64,000 bases of DNA, taken from the NCBI GenBank assembly GCA_944363565.1, contig CALVUI010000001.1, forward strand, positions 124,001-188,000, in the 5' to 3' direction. The stretch comes from an uncultured Bacilli bacterium. GTDB lineage: Bacteria; Bacillota_I; Bacilli_A; RFN20; CAG-826. The position numbers and the translations under genes were made by a program. The first letter of the stretch is position 1; the number at the start of each line of letters is the position of its first letter. Below the pieces are notes generated by a model. The model had not been told where the DNA came from. It worked only from the letters and a program-made list of their open reading frames with translations, and did not search any database. Positions 16,805 to 24,966 of the stretch are shown piece by piece.

Positions 16805-17965
16805 ATGATCATCTGTGTCGTAAGCGACGTCTTGGGTGAGGCCAACAACGGCACCACCATCGCGGCTTTCAACCTCATCAATAGCCTCAAGAAAGCGGGC
16901 CACGACGTCCGCATCGTCTCGCCCGATTCCGAGAAGGCCGGGCAAATCAACTACTACATCGTCCCGACCTATACCTTCGGCCCCCTCGACTTCATCGTCG
17001 AGGCCAACGGGGTCCGTTTGGCCAGGGGCGATTCCCTGGTCTTGATGCGGGCCATGACCGAGGCCGACTTGGTCCACGTCGTTACCCCGCTTAGTTTGGG
17101 CCGAAAGGCCATGAAGGTGGCGACCTATCTAGGTAAGCCCATCACCGCCTCCTTCCACATGCAGGCCGAAAACGTCACCGCCCACTTCTTCAACTTCCAA
17201 AACATCAAGTGGATCAACAATCTGGTCTACCACGATTTCTACAACCACGTCTTCCGCTACGCCGACGCCATCCACTATCCGACCCAGTTCATCCGCGATA
17301 CCTTCGAAAAGGCGATCGGGAAGACGACCCCGGGCCATGTCATCTCCAATGGCGTCAACAAGGAATTCCACCGTCATGACATTGAAAAACCCGCAAACCT
17401 CAAGGGTAAGTTCCTGATTTACTGCACGGGGCGCTATTCCAAGGAAAAGAACCAGCAGCTTCTCATTAGGGCGGTGGCGGCTTCGCGCTACGCCGAGAAG
17501 ATCCAAATCGTCTTCGCCGGCAGCGGCCCCCGCCTTAAGGGCCTCCAGGCCCTCTCGGCCAAGCTCCTTCCCAATCCCGCCATCTTCCGCTTCTTCAGCC
17601 GGGCCGAACTGGTCGATGCCCTCAGCATCGGCGACCTCTACGTCCATACCTCCTCGGTCGAGATCGAGGCCATCTCCTGCCTCGAGGCCATCGCCTGCGG
17701 CCTGGTCCCGGTCATCAACAACGCCAGGCGCTCGGCTACCCGTTACTTCGGCCTCCACGAGAACAACCTTTTCAAGGAAGACGATTACCGTGACCTAGCT
17801 AGGAAGATCGACTACTGGATCGAGCATCCCAAGGAAAAAGAGGAATGCGCGAAGGAATACGCCGGCTACAGCAAGCAGTTCGACTTCGATACCTGCATGC
17901 ACCAGATGGTGAGCTTGCTCGAAGAGACATCGAAGATCAAAAAGGAGCCACGCCATGGCAAATAA
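16805..17965 (+). CDS. GT4 glycosyltransferase, probable glycolipid synthase
   Basis: A 386-aa GT-B fold enzyme. The N-terminal lobe has the expected glycine turn (GEANNGTTIAAFNLINSL) and the C-terminal lobe carries FLIYCTGRYSKEKN, FAGSGPRL and the E-x7-E type nucleotide-sugar motif in VEIEAISCLEAIACGLVPV. The sequence style and the downstream acyltransferase suggest a 1,2-diacylglycerol 3-glucosyltransferase like the monoglucosyl-diacylglycerol synthase of Acholeplasma, a membrane-surface enzyme that glucosylates diacylglycerol. The lipid acceptor is inferred from context. It overlaps the acyltransferase gene by 11 nt. Confidence 0.8.
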   Translation: MIICVVSDVLGEANNGTTIAAFNLINSLKKAGHDVRIVSPDSEKAGQINYYIVPTYTFGPLDFIVEANGVRLARGDSLVLMRAMTEADLVHVVTPLSLGRKAMKVATYLGKPITASFHMQAENVTAHFFNFQNIKWINNLVYHDFYNHVFRYADAIHYPTQFIRDTFEKAIGKTTPGHVISNGVNKEFHRHDIEKPANLKGKFLIYCTGRYSKEKNQQLLIRAVAASRYAEKIQIVFAGSGPRLKGLQALSAKLLPNPAIFRFFSRAELVDALSIGDLYVHTSSVEIEAISCLEAIACGLVPVINNARRSATRYFGLHENNLFKEDDYRDLARKIDYWIEHPKEKEECAKEYAGYSKQFDFDTCMHQMVSLLEETSKIKKEPRHGK

Positions 17966-18761
17966 AAAGGAAAAGAAGGTCGTTTACTATACTGATTTGC
18001 TCAATGACGACTTCGCGGGGACGGGGCTGGAGACCAAGCCCCTGAAGGCCAACTACCATTACGTCAACAAGAACCCGGTCTACAAGTTCTTCTCCTACCT
18101 CATTTACTTCCTGATCGCCCTCCCGATCCTCTACGTGGTCGGTAAGGTCTGGCGGGGAGTGAGGGTCAAGGGCAAGAAGAATCTCAAGGTCCTCAAGGGC
18201 CAGGGGGCTTTCTTCTATGGGAACCACACCCAGATCGTCGACGCCTTTATGGTCCAGGCCTATCTTGTCCCGACTAGACGGACCTACATCATCGCCGACC
18301 GGGCCGCCTTCTCGATCAGGGGGCTCCGCTGGCTCCTCAAGATGATGGGGATGCTCCCGATCCCCGGAAACGGCGAGGAGACCTCGGAATTCCTCAAGGC
18401 CATCGAGTACCGGCATTCGCGGACCGACCACATCGTCATCTTCCCGGAAGCCCACATCTGGCCCTTCTATACCGGGATCCGCCCCTTTAGGGAAAATTCC
18501 TTCATCTATCCGGCAAGGCTATTGGCTCCCGTTGTCCCGATGTGCGTGACCTACCGCCAACGGAAGATCTTCAAAAACGCCACCCCGCGCATGACCCTCC
18601 ACGTCGGGGAAGTGATCTATCCCGATTCCAGCTTGCCCCTCCCGGAACGCTGCAAGGTCCTCCGCGACAAGTGCTATGCCTACATGGTCGATGTGGCCGG
18701 GGACCTCGACAACTACGAGTACATCGAGTACCGGAAGAAAGAAGGGGAGCAAACCCCTTAA
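17955..18761 (+). CDS. plsC: 1-acyl-sn-glycerol-3-phosphate acyltransferase (PlsC family)
   Basis: A 268-aa membrane acyltransferase. One hydrophobic segment near residues 45-65 precedes the catalytic NHTQIVD (His91 and Asp96, the H-x4-D motif) and a PEAHIWPF block in place of the family's EGTR-type substrate motif. It should acylate lysophosphatidic acid in the inner leaflet, feeding the glycolipid enzyme encoded just before it. AAAGGAG precedes the ATG at good spacing. The stop lies in a weak hairpin (AAGGGG/CCCCTT, 18742-18759) that lacks a T tract. Confidence 0.85.
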   Translation: MANKKEKKVVYYTDLLNDDFAGTGLETKPLKANYHYVNKNPVYKFFSYLIYFLIALPILYVVGKVWRGVRVKGKKNLKVLKGQGAFFYGNHTQIVDAFMVQAYLVPTRRTYIIADRAAFSIRGLRWLLKMMGMLPIPGNGEETSEFLKAIEYRHSRTDHIVIFPEAHIWPFYTGIRPFRENSFIYPARLLAPVVPMCVTYRQRKIFKNATPRMTLHVGEVIYPDSSLPLPERCKVLRDKCYAYMVDVAGDLDNYEYIEYRKKEGEQTP

Positions 18762-18785
18762 TGTTTAAGGGAAACCACCTATAAT
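18757..18785 (+). promoter_or_regulatory. Promoter of the rubrerythrin gene
   Basis: Consensus TATAAT at 18780-18785 with a weak CTTAAT 17 nt upstream. Unlike the leaderless units, 19 nt separate the -10 from the ATG and the leader carries AAGGAG, so this is a conventional leadered mRNA. Confidence 0.6.
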
Positions 18786-18804
18786 TAAGGACAAGGAGAA
18801 AACA

Positions 18805-19344
18805 ATGGAACTCAAAGGATCTCAAACCGAAAAGAACCTGCAGGCCGCTTTCGCCGGCGAATCGCAGGCCCACACCAAGTACGAATACTATGCCTCGAAG
18901 GCCAAGAAGGAAGGCTATGAGCAGATCGCCGAAATCTTCCTCGAGACCTCGAAGAACGAAAAGGAACACGCCAAGCTCTGGTTCAAGTACCTCCACGGCA
19001 ACGAAATCCCGACCACCGATGTGAACCTCCGGGATGCCGCCAACGGCGAGAACTACGAGTGGACCGACATGTATGCCGGGTTCGCCGAAACCGCCCGCAA
19101 GGAAGGCTTCGAGGAAATCGCCCTCAAGTTCGAGATGGTCGGTGCCATCGAAAAGGCCCATGAAGAGCGCTACCTCCGCCTCCTCGACAAGGTCAAGGGC
19201 GGCAAGGTCTTCATCAGCGAGGACGTCACCGTCTGGAAGTGCCGCAACTGCGGCCACCTGGTCATCGGGAAGTACGCCCCGGAAATCTGCCCGGTCTGCA
19301 AGCATCCGAAGGCCTTCTTCGAGCTTCGCGCCACCAACTATTAA
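18805..19344 (+). CDS. Rubrerythrin
   Basis: A 179-aa product of classical layout. Residues 1-135 are a ferritin-like four-helix di-iron domain with Glu and His ligands (Glu19 in AFAGESQAH, Glu-x-x-His in KNEKEHAKL, and EFE-type ligands in the [15 protein letters not shown] helix). Residues 140-175 form a rubredoxin-like domain with CRNCG and CPVCK (Cys146, 149, 162, 165) for one iron. In anaerobes it reduces hydrogen peroxide in the cytoplasm. It has its own promoter, a good AAGGAG site and a strong terminator, so it is monocistronic. Confidence 0.95.
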   Translation: MELKGSQTEKNLQAAFAGESQAHTKYEYYASKAKKEGYEQIAEIFLETSKNEKEHAKLWFKYLHGNEIPTTDVNLRDAANGENYEWTDMYAGFAETARKEGFEEIALKFEMVGAIEKAHEERYLRLLDKVKGGKVFISEDVTVWKCRNCGHLVIGKYAPEICPVCKHPKAFFELRATNY

Positions 19345-19350
19345 TCTTTG

Positions 19351-19391
19351 AAAAAAGACGGGGAGCGGGATGCTCCCCGTTTGTCTTTCTC
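19351..19391 (+). terminator. Terminator of rubrerythrin
   Basis: Stem ACGGGGAGC/GCTCCCCGT with loop GGGAT, T-rich tail TTTGTCTTTCT. An outer AAAGAC/GTCTTT pairing can lengthen it. Confidence 0.85.
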
Positions 19392-19405
19392 TATAGGAGG
19401 AACAT

Positions 19406-19666
19406 ATGAAAGAAGTCGAAATCGCCATCGAAGGCATGAAGTGCCCCATGTGCGAAAAGCATACCGTCGAGGCCCTTATGAAGGTCCCCGGCGTCAAGAA
19501 GACGACGGCCAGCCACGTCGAGAAGAAGGCCATCCTCGAAGTCGAAGGGGAGGTCGATGCGGCCGCCCTCGAAAAGGCCGTCTCCGAGGCCGGTTACGAG
19601 CCCAAGGGCGTGACCGTCAAGGATGCCCCGAAAAAGGGCTTCTTCGCCCGTCTCTTCAGGAAATAG
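19406..19666 (+). CDS. Heavy-metal-associated (HMA) domain protein, CopZ-like
   Basis: An 86-aa product with an excellent AGGAGG site. It is a single HMA fold: beta1 VEIAIEGM, the metal-binding loop GMKCPMC (Cys13, Cys16), then VEALMKVPGVKKTTASHVEKK and a C-terminal AVSEAGYEP strand. Proteins of this type carry Cu(I) or another soft metal to a P-type ATPase or regulator. No transporter gene is adjacent. A basic tail (KKGFFARLFRK) extends beyond the fold. Confidence 0.9.
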   Translation: MKEVEIAIEGMKCPMCEKHTVEALMKVPGVKKTTASHVEKKAILEVEGEVDAAALEKAVSEAGYEPKGVTVKDAPKKGFFARLFRK

Positions 19667-19673
19667 TTTTTTC

Positions 19674-19702
19674 TTGCTTTTATTGGCCCTGCCCTTGATA
19701 AT
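19674..19702 (+). promoter_or_regulatory. Promoter of the tRNA-Asp/tRNA-Phe operon
   Basis: TTGCTT (19674-19679), 17-nt spacer, GATAAT (19697-19702), about 11 nt before the mature tRNA-Asp end. Confidence 0.75.
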
Positions 19703-19713
19703 AGCAGGGCGCT

Positions 19714-19790
19714 GGACCATTGGTGTAGCGGCCTAACATGCCTCCCTGTCACGGAGGAGACCACGGGTTCGAATCCCGTATGGTCCGCCA
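19714..19790 (+). tRNA. tRNA-Asp (GTC), copy 1
   Basis: 77-nt cloverleaf with encoded CCA, acceptor GGACCAT/ATGGTCC, anticodon loop CTGTCAC, T loop TTCGAAT. Identical base for base to a second copy on the minus strand at 29392-29468. It is followed after 5 nt by tRNA-Phe in one transcript. Confidence 0.97.
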
Positions 19791-19795
19791 GCGAA

Positions 19796-19871
19796 GGCCC
19801 GATAGCTCAGTCGGTAGAGCAAGGGACTGAAAATCCCTGTGTCGGCGGTTCGATTCCACCTTGGGCCACCA
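19796..19871 (+). tRNA. tRNA-Phe (GAA)
   Basis: 76-nt cloverleaf with encoded CCA, anticodon loop CTGAAAA. The T stem is GGCGG/CCACC, so C51 opposes A63 in the middle of the stem where a C-G pair is expected; all other stems pair. Confidence 0.96.
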
Positions 19872-19881
19872 TGCTGAATGC

Positions 19882-19912
19882 AATCTTGCGAAGACCTCGC
19901 AAGATTTTTTGT
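19882..19912 (+). terminator. Terminator of the tRNA-Asp/Phe operon
   Basis: Ten-base stem AATCTTGCGA/TCGCAAGATT, loop AGACC, then further T. Confidence 0.9.
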
Positions 19913-20004
19913 TTATAGGTCCTTCTTTGGCAATATCCGGGAATCGTGGTCGGGTATCCCCTAAATTTCCCCACGTTCCCATGAGTTATGGTAAAATCCG
20001 CCCG

Positions 20005-20463
20005 ATGAAAGCAGTAGCCAAAGGATTTGCCATCGCCGCCATCGTCCTCGCGGCCCTCGGTCTGATTGGCGAGATCGTCTATCTCATCGCCGTTGGCCCG
20101 ATGCTTAGTTATTACGGCTTCACCGTTTATTTCGTCGCCGCCATCATCGGGTCCCTGGTCTGCATCGCGGCTTCGGCCTACGCTATCGCTTCCCTCGAAA
20201 ACGCCACCTCGGCCAGGCAGCTTCTGGCCCCGGCCATCATCGCCCTCCTTTTCTCGAACATCGTGACCGGGATTGTCATGCTTTGCATGAAGGATCAGGA
20301 CGTCAAACCCTATGCGTTCGGGAAGGACCTGCCTCGCAAGAACTCCCTCGAGGACGAACTCTCGGCCTTCATGAAGATGCGGGAAGACGGCATCATCACC
20401 GAGGCCGAATACGAAGAAGGGCGCAAGAAGATCATCGAACGCCACCTCGACCAAGGCCAATGA
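20005..20463 (+). CDS. Membrane protein with C-terminal SHOCT domain
   Basis: A 152-aa product. Three membrane helices lie near residues 8-30, 38-62 and 72-93; the C-terminal 35 residues (LSAFMKMREDGIITEAEYEEGRKKIIE) form a SHOCT domain, a short helical pair found at the ends of many membrane and surface proteins that probably mediates oligomer contacts. The start is chosen because TGGTAAAAT, an extended -10, ends 7 nt before ATG 20005, implying a leaderless mRNA. It overlaps the next gene as ATGA. Confidence 0.75.
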   Translation: MKAVAKGFAIAAIVLAALGLIGEIVYLIAVGPMLSYYGFTVYFVAAIIGSLVCIAASAYAIASLENATSARQLLAPAIIALLFSNIVTGIVMLCMKDQDVKPYAFGKDLPRKNSLEDELSAFMKMREDGIITEAEYEEGRKKIIERHLDQGQ

Positions 20464-20816
20464 AACTCGCCACCAAGTTCCTCTTCATTTTTTCAATACT
20501 CTGCGGCTACCTCATGGTGGTCCCCCTTTTGGTCATCGCCATGGTCCTCGGCTTCCTGAAGGAAACCCGGAAGAAGGACGAGATGATGTGCCTGGCCTTT
20601 TCGACCTGCTACCTCTGTCCTTCGCCCAAGTGGCTCTTGCCCCACCAAAAAGGGTTCGAGCCGCATCCGGAGAAGCCGACGGTCGAAGATGAGGTCGGGG
20701 AAGAACTCAAAAGGAAAATCGCCCGTCTCAATTCCTTCCGGATCGCCGGCTCGATAACCGAGGAAAAATACGGGGCCTTCCGTCAGAAGGCCGTCTTCGG
20801 GGACCGGGGAAAGTAA
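20460..20816 (+). CDS. Small membrane protein with SHOCT-like tail
   Basis: A 118-aa product translationally coupled to the previous gene through ATGA. One long hydrophobic stretch at residues 5-33 (FLFIFSILCGYLMVVPLLVIA) is followed by a Cys-containing region and a C-terminal helical pair (ELKRKIARLNSFRIAGSITEEKYGAFRQKAV) that resembles SHOCT. The two proteins probably act together. A weak hairpin (AGGC/GCCT, 20816-20828) followed by CTTTTT may end the transcript. Confidence 0.65.
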   Translation: MKLATKFLFIFSILCGYLMVVPLLVIAMVLGFLKETRKKDEMMCLAFSTCYLCPSPKWLLPHQKGFEPHPEKPTVEDEVGEELKRKIARLNSFRIAGSITEEKYGAFRQKAVFGDRGK

Positions 20817-20869
20817 GGCTTCGCGCCTATCTTTTTCCCATCTCTTTTTTCAACCCGAGGTCTATAAAC

Positions 20870-21706
20870 ATGCAATACAAAATCATCGTTGATTCTTCTA
20901 GCAATCTTCTTCCCAATTACCTATCTTCTCATCCCGCGATCGGCTTTGCCGTCGCCCCCCTTACCATCCGCTTCGGGGGCAAAGAATACGTCGATGACGA
21001 AAATCTCGACGTCGAGGCGATGCTTAGGGCCCTCGAACAGGACGGGGGAGCCGCTTCCAGCGCCTGCCCCGCCCCCGGTGACTTCCTGAAACACATGGAA
21101 GGGGCCGAGCACTACATCGTCATCACCATTTCCCAAAAGCTCTCGGGGGCCTATGCCTCGGCCTTGACCGCCAAGTCGAATTATGAGCATCCGGACGAGG
21201 TCTTCGTCCTCGACTCGAAGCTGGTCTGCGGTTCGATGGAACAGCTGGTTGTCAAGGCGGTGGACTTAATTGAACAAGGCCTTTCCTTCGAGGAAATACA
21301 AGATAAGCTCACCGAATTCCGCGATACCATGAACCTCCTCTTCGTCCTCAACAAGTTCGACAATCTCATTAGGAACGGCCGCATGAACAAGATCGTGGCC
21401 TTCATCGCCCAGTTGGTGGGGATCAAGCCCCTTTGCTATGGGAAAAACGGGGAGATCCAGATCAAGGAAAAGGTCAGGACCCTCCAAGGGGTCTACAAGC
21501 GCCTGGTCCACAACATCGGGACCATGTGCCCGGAGACCGAAGGCAAGACCTGCATCATCTCCCATACCCTCTGCGAAAACGACGCGATCGCCTTGAAACA
21601 AGAGATCGAAAAGCGTTACCACTTCAAAGAAGTGAAGGTCGAGCCCAATCGTGGCCTCTGCGCCTTCTATTCCTTAGAAGGCGGGATCATCGTCTGCTTT
21701 GCCTAA
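20870..21706 (+). CDS. DegV family fatty-acid-binding protein
   Basis: A 278-aa soluble protein matching DegV throughout: N-terminal IIVDSSSNL, VAPLTIRFGGKEYVDDENL, the SSACPAPGDF loop that contributes to the lipid pocket, ISQKLSGAYASAL and the second-domain LFVLNKFDNLIRNGRMNK. Family members bind a fatty acid and, as FakB proteins, present it to a fatty acid kinase for phospholipid synthesis. The kinase gene is not in this window. CGAGG lies about 9 nt before the ATG. It converges with the next gene at 2 nt distance. Confidence 0.9.
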   Translation: MQYKIIVDSSSNLLPNYLSSHPAIGFAVAPLTIRFGGKEYVDDENLDVEAMLRALEQDGGAASSACPAPGDFLKHMEGAEHYIVITISQKLSGAYASALTAKSNYEHPDEVFVLDSKLVCGSMEQLVVKAVDLIEQGLSFEEIQDKLTEFRDTMNLLFVLNKFDNLIRNGRMNKIVAFIAQLVGIKPLCYGKNGEIQIKEKVRTLQGVYKRLVHNIGTMCPETEGKTCIISHTLCENDAIALKQEIEKRYHFKEVKVEPNRGLCAFYSLEGGIIVCFA

Positions 21707-21708
21707 GG

Positions 21709-22575
21709 CTAATCGAAACGGTCTTTGAATTCGAGGCGGATGGCCCCTCCGCTTAGGGGGTAGCAGGTCGCGCTTTCGACGTCTTCCTCATCGTCCCAAT
21801 CCTCCCAATCGTAGAGGGGTTTGAGGCGGAAGCTTTCGCACGTTCCGTCTTGGTAATAGAGGACCAGGTCCTCGAGGTCGATGAAGGAAAAGTTGGTGGC
21901 GAGATACGGAGTCCTGGTATCGACGTCCCCAAGGAGCCTTCTTTCCGCCGCTTCCTTGCTATAACCGTCTTCCTCATAGAGGCGGACACCATCTCGTGGC
22001 TTATCGCCGAATTTGAGGCTGAGATAAGACTTCTCGGCAATCACAAGGCGAAAGCATTTGTCCAATTTCTCCGCAAAAACGAGGTGGAAGGAAGTGATTT
22101 CCTCCTTCAAAACCGGAAGCCTTTCCCCGTTTTGGAAAAGAAGGAGGAGGCCGGCCACCTCGTCTTTGGTGATATCCCCATGCTGGAAATAGATCTGGAC
22201 TTCGGCCTCTTTGGCATCTTCCCCTTCGACGTCGAGGAAGAACTTTCCGTCTTCCTTTCTTAGCCGCATCCTCTGGTGGCTTTCGAAATGGAGATCGTCC
22301 GGAATGATGTCGATCCGTTTGATTCTAGGGCCGAGGTAGTCTTCGAGGCGGCCCCCTTTGTTGCCTTCGGCTTTGAGAAATTCGATCGGCAGTTCCTGGG
22401 GTGTCAGATAGCAAAGGCTTTCGTTAGGGAGGTAGGTTCCCTGTTCCTCGAGGCCGGCTTCTTCGAGGAAGTCCACACCTCTAAGGATCAGGAAATAGCC
22501 GTTTTCGAAAGTCAGTTTGACGGCCCGGTAAAAGGCCATCTTGGTCCTAGGCAAGAGACCGCGGTAGTTTTTCAT
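21709..22575 (-). CDS. Hypothetical soluble protein
   Basis: A 288-aa acidic protein without signal or membrane segments. It alternates short beta strands and charged loops (LRLRKEDGKFFLDVEGEDAKEAEV-type text; LYYQDGTCESFRLKPLYDW), which suggests an all-beta fold. No family recognised. CATAAT on the minus strand (plus 22582-22587) ends 6 nt before the ATG and there is no Shine-Dalgarno, so the mRNA should be leaderless. It diverges from the rhamnose operon. Confidence 0.7.
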   Translation of the reverse strand: MKNYRGLLPRTKMAFYRAVKLTFENGYFLILRGVDFLEEAGLEEQGTYLPNESLCYLTPQELPIEFLKAEGNKGGRLEDYLGPRIKRIDIIPDDLHFESHQRMRLRKEDGKFFLDVEGEDAKEAEVQIYFQHGDITKDEVAGLLLLFQNGERLPVLKEEITSFHLVFAEKLDKCFRLVIAEKSYLSLKFGDKPRDGVRLYEEDGYSKEAAERRLLGDVDTRTPYLATNFSFIDLEDLVLYYQDGTCESFRLKPLYDWEDWDDEEDVESATCYPLSGGAIRLEFKDRFD

Positions 22576-22655
22576 GTTTTGATTATGGCTTAGATCGCCT
22601 TCCTTTGCCTTAATTTCCTGCCCGCCCTTAGGGGCCCTTGGTGTAGAATGAGCCC

Positions 22656-23555
22656 ATGAAAGGCATCATCCTGGCCGGCGGTAGCGGCACCCGCCTCTAC
22701 CCCCTGACCTTGGTTTCGAGCAAGCAGCTCCTACCCGTCTACGACAAACCCCTCATCTACTACCCTTTGACGACCCTGATTTCGGCCGGGATCAAGGACA
22801 TCCTCGTCATCTCCACCCCCCAGGATACCCCGCGGATCGAAAGCCTTTTGGGGGATGGGAGGAACTACGGGGTCAAGCTCCAATATCTGGCCCAGCCTGC
22901 TCCAGAGGGGATCGCCCAGGCCTTCATTTTGGGCCAGTCCTTCATCGGTGACGACGAAGTGGCCTTGATTCTCGGGGACAACCTCTTCTACGGGGGAGGA
23001 CTAAGGTCCCAATTAAAGGAAGCCGCCAAAGAGGCAAGGGAAGGGAAGGCCACCTTCTTTGCCTACTTCGTCAAGGATCCCGAACGCTTCGGGACCATCG
23101 CCATCGATGAACAAGGCCAACTATCCGGGATCAGGGAAAAGGATCCCCATCCTTCTACTTCCTACGCGGTCACCGGGCTTTATTTCTATCCCTCGGGTGT
23201 TAGTGCCAAGGCCAAAGGGCTGAAAAAATCCCCGCGCGGCGAGTATGAAATCAGCGACCTCAACAATCTCTACATCGAAAAGAAACAAGCGGTGGTTCGA
23301 GTCTTGGGCCGCGGCTATACCTGGCTTGACTGCGGAACCCCCGATAGCCTCAAGGAAGCCGCCGACTTCGTCCACAGCGTCCAAAGCCACGAAGGCCTCT
23401 ACATCGGCTGCCCCGAAGAAGCGGCCTACCGCGAAGGCTATATCGGGAAGGATATTCTCATCGAAAGGGCCGAGGCCCTATCGCACTGCGCCTATGGCCG
23501 TTACCTCAAGGCTTTGACCGAGGCCACCTACCTCCAGGAAGGGAGGATCGTCTGA
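22656..23555 (+). CDS. rfbA: Glucose-1-phosphate thymidylyltransferase
   Basis: A 299-aa nucleotidyltransferase making dTDP-glucose from glucose-1-phosphate and dTTP, the first step of dTDP-L-rhamnose synthesis. The N-terminus carries the signature GGSGTRLYPLTLVSSKQLLPVYDKP, and LILGDNLFYGGG provides the metal-binding Asp; length is normal. TAGAAT ends 6 nt before the ATG with no Shine-Dalgarno, so the operon mRNA appears leaderless. Its last base is shared with the next ATG. Confidence 0.95.
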   Translation: MKGIILAGGSGTRLYPLTLVSSKQLLPVYDKPLIYYPLTTLISAGIKDILVISTPQDTPRIESLLGDGRNYGVKLQYLAQPAPEGIAQAFILGQSFIGDDEVALILGDNLFYGGGLRSQLKEAAKEAREGKATFFAYFVKDPERFGTIAIDEQGQLSGIREKDPHPSTSYAVTGLYFYPSGVSAKAKGLKKSPRGEYEISDLNNLYIEKKQAVVRVLGRGYTWLDCGTPDSLKEAADFVHSVQSHEGLYIGCPEEAAYREGYIGKDILIERAEALSHCAYGRYLKALTEATYLQEGRIV

Positions 23556-24121
23556 TGAAGGAAATCATCAAGACCCCCTTGGAAGGGGCCTATCTATTGA
23601 TCCCCGAGGTCCATTACGATCTCCGCGGCTATTTCTATGAATCCTTCAGTGCCCGGGAACTAAAGGGCATCGTCGAAGGGGACTTCGTCCAGGATAACCA
23701 ATCCCTAAGCAAAGACCCCGGGGTCCTGAGGGGCCTCCACCTCCAAATGGGTGAGCATAGCCAGGGCAAGCTGGTCCGGGTTTTGCGGGGCAAGGTCCTC
23801 GACGTCATCGTCGACGTCAGAAAAGGGAGCCCTTCCTACCTCAAGTGGGCCTCGTTTGAACTGAGTGAGGAAAACTTCCACATGCTCTACGTCCCCCGGG
23901 GCTTCTTGCACGGCTTCGTCACCCTGACTCCGGACGTCATCTTTTCCTATAAGGTCGACCGTTATTACGATAAGGGGAGCGAGCGCGGCGTCAATTACGC
24001 CGACCCCCTCTTCCATATCGACTGGGGTGTCAAGAATCCGATCCTCAGCGAGAAAGATGCCCGCAATCCATTTTACAAAGATTCCGGAATCGAGTTCATC
24101 TATCAGGGGAGCAAACAATGA
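23555..24121 (+). CDS. rfbC: dTDP-4-dehydrorhamnose 3,5-epimerase
   Basis: A 188-aa cupin-type epimerase, third step of the rhamnose pathway. Catalytic features are visible: DLRGYFYESF, RGLHLQ with the catalytic His, VDVRKGSPSYLKW, and VPRGFLHGFVTL followed by a SYKVDRYYDKGSERG segment with the catalytic Tyr. Overlapping starts and stops link it to rfbA and rfbD. Confidence 0.95.
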   Translation: MKEIIKTPLEGAYLLIPEVHYDLRGYFYESFSARELKGIVEGDFVQDNQSLSKDPGVLRGLHLQMGEHSQGKLVRVLRGKVLDVIVDVRKGSPSYLKWASFELSEENFHMLYVPRGFLHGFVTLTPDVIFSYKVDRYYDKGSERGVNYADPLFHIDWGVKNPILSEKDARNPFYKDSGIEFIYQGSKQ

Positions 24122-24966
24122 AGATCGCGGTTTTGGGGGCCAAGGGGCTTTTGGGAACCGCCCTCGTGCCCTTGCTCAAAAGCCGGGGCCATGAGGTCCT
24201 GGCCCTTGATAAAGAGGAGTGCGACGTCACTTCCTTGAAGGCCCTCCATGAGGCCCTCGCTCCCTTCGGGCCCGAGAGCATCGTCCTCCTAGCGGCCTAC
24301 ACCGCGGTCGATAAGGCCGAGGAAGAGCCTTCCAAATGTTTCTGGATCAACGGTTACGGGGCCGCCAACGTGGCTTTCGTGGCCGAGCTTCTCCATTCCG
24401 AAGCCATCTACATCAGCAGCGACTATGTCTTCGATGGGAAGAAGGATGGCTATTACGAAACCGATGACACCCATAATCCTTTGTCCGTCTACGGGGCTTC
24501 CAAGGTCTTCGGGGAGAACTGCTTCCAGAAGTTCACGGTCGTGAGGACCAGCTGGCTCTACGGGACCCACGGTCCCGATTTCGTGAGGACGATGATCCGC
24601 CTGGCCAAGGAAGGCCGGGATCTCAAGGTCGTCGATGATCAAATCGGGGCTCCGACCTACGCTCCCCATTTGGCTTTGGCTTTGTCTCAGATCATCGAAA
24701 AGAAACTCCGGGGCATCTATCACGCCCGGGCCGAAGGGGTCATGAGCTGGTATGAATTCGCCAAACTCATCTTCGACAAAACCGAGATCCATCCTAGGTC
24801 CCTGACGCCGGTCCCTTCCAAGGACTACAAGACCCTGGCGGTCCGTCCCCTCAATTCGCGTTTGTCCAATCAAAGCTTGATTTCGGCCGGTGTCGCTCTC
24901 TTGCCCCATATCGAAAAAGGCCTTGATGAATATCTCAGGCAACTGGCCTATGAAGGAGTCCTATGA
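24118..24966 (+). CDS. rfbD: dTDP-4-dehydrorhamnose reductase
   Basis: A 282-aa extended short-chain dehydrogenase catalysing the last step to dTDP-L-rhamnose with NAD(P)H. The Rossmann turn is GAKGLLGTALV, ISSDYVFDG holds the catalytic Ser/Thr region and SVYGASKVFGE the Tyr-x3-Lys pair; GTHGPDFVRTM fits substrate-binding. Overlaps both neighbours (ATGA type). Confidence 0.95.
   Translation: MKIAVLGAKGLLGTALVPLLKSRGHEVLALDKEECDVTSLKALHEALAPFGPESIVLLAAYTAVDKAEEEPSKCFWINGYGAANVAFVAELLHSEAIYISSDYVFDGKKDGYYETDDTHNPLSVYGASKVFGENCFQKFTVVRTSWLYGTHGPDFVRTMIRLAKEGRDLKVVDDQIGAPTYAPHLALALSQIIEKKLRGIYHARAEGVMSWYEFAKLIFDKTEIHPRSLTPVPSKDYKTLAVRPLNSRLSNQSLISAGVALLPHIEKGLDEYLRQLAYEGVL

Noticed and set aside
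20870-21706. TATAAA at 20863-20868 as another leaderless -10 before degV
   Set aside because: It ends only 1 nt before the ATG, too close for transcription to begin at the start codon; CGAGG at about 9 nt is a better explanation.
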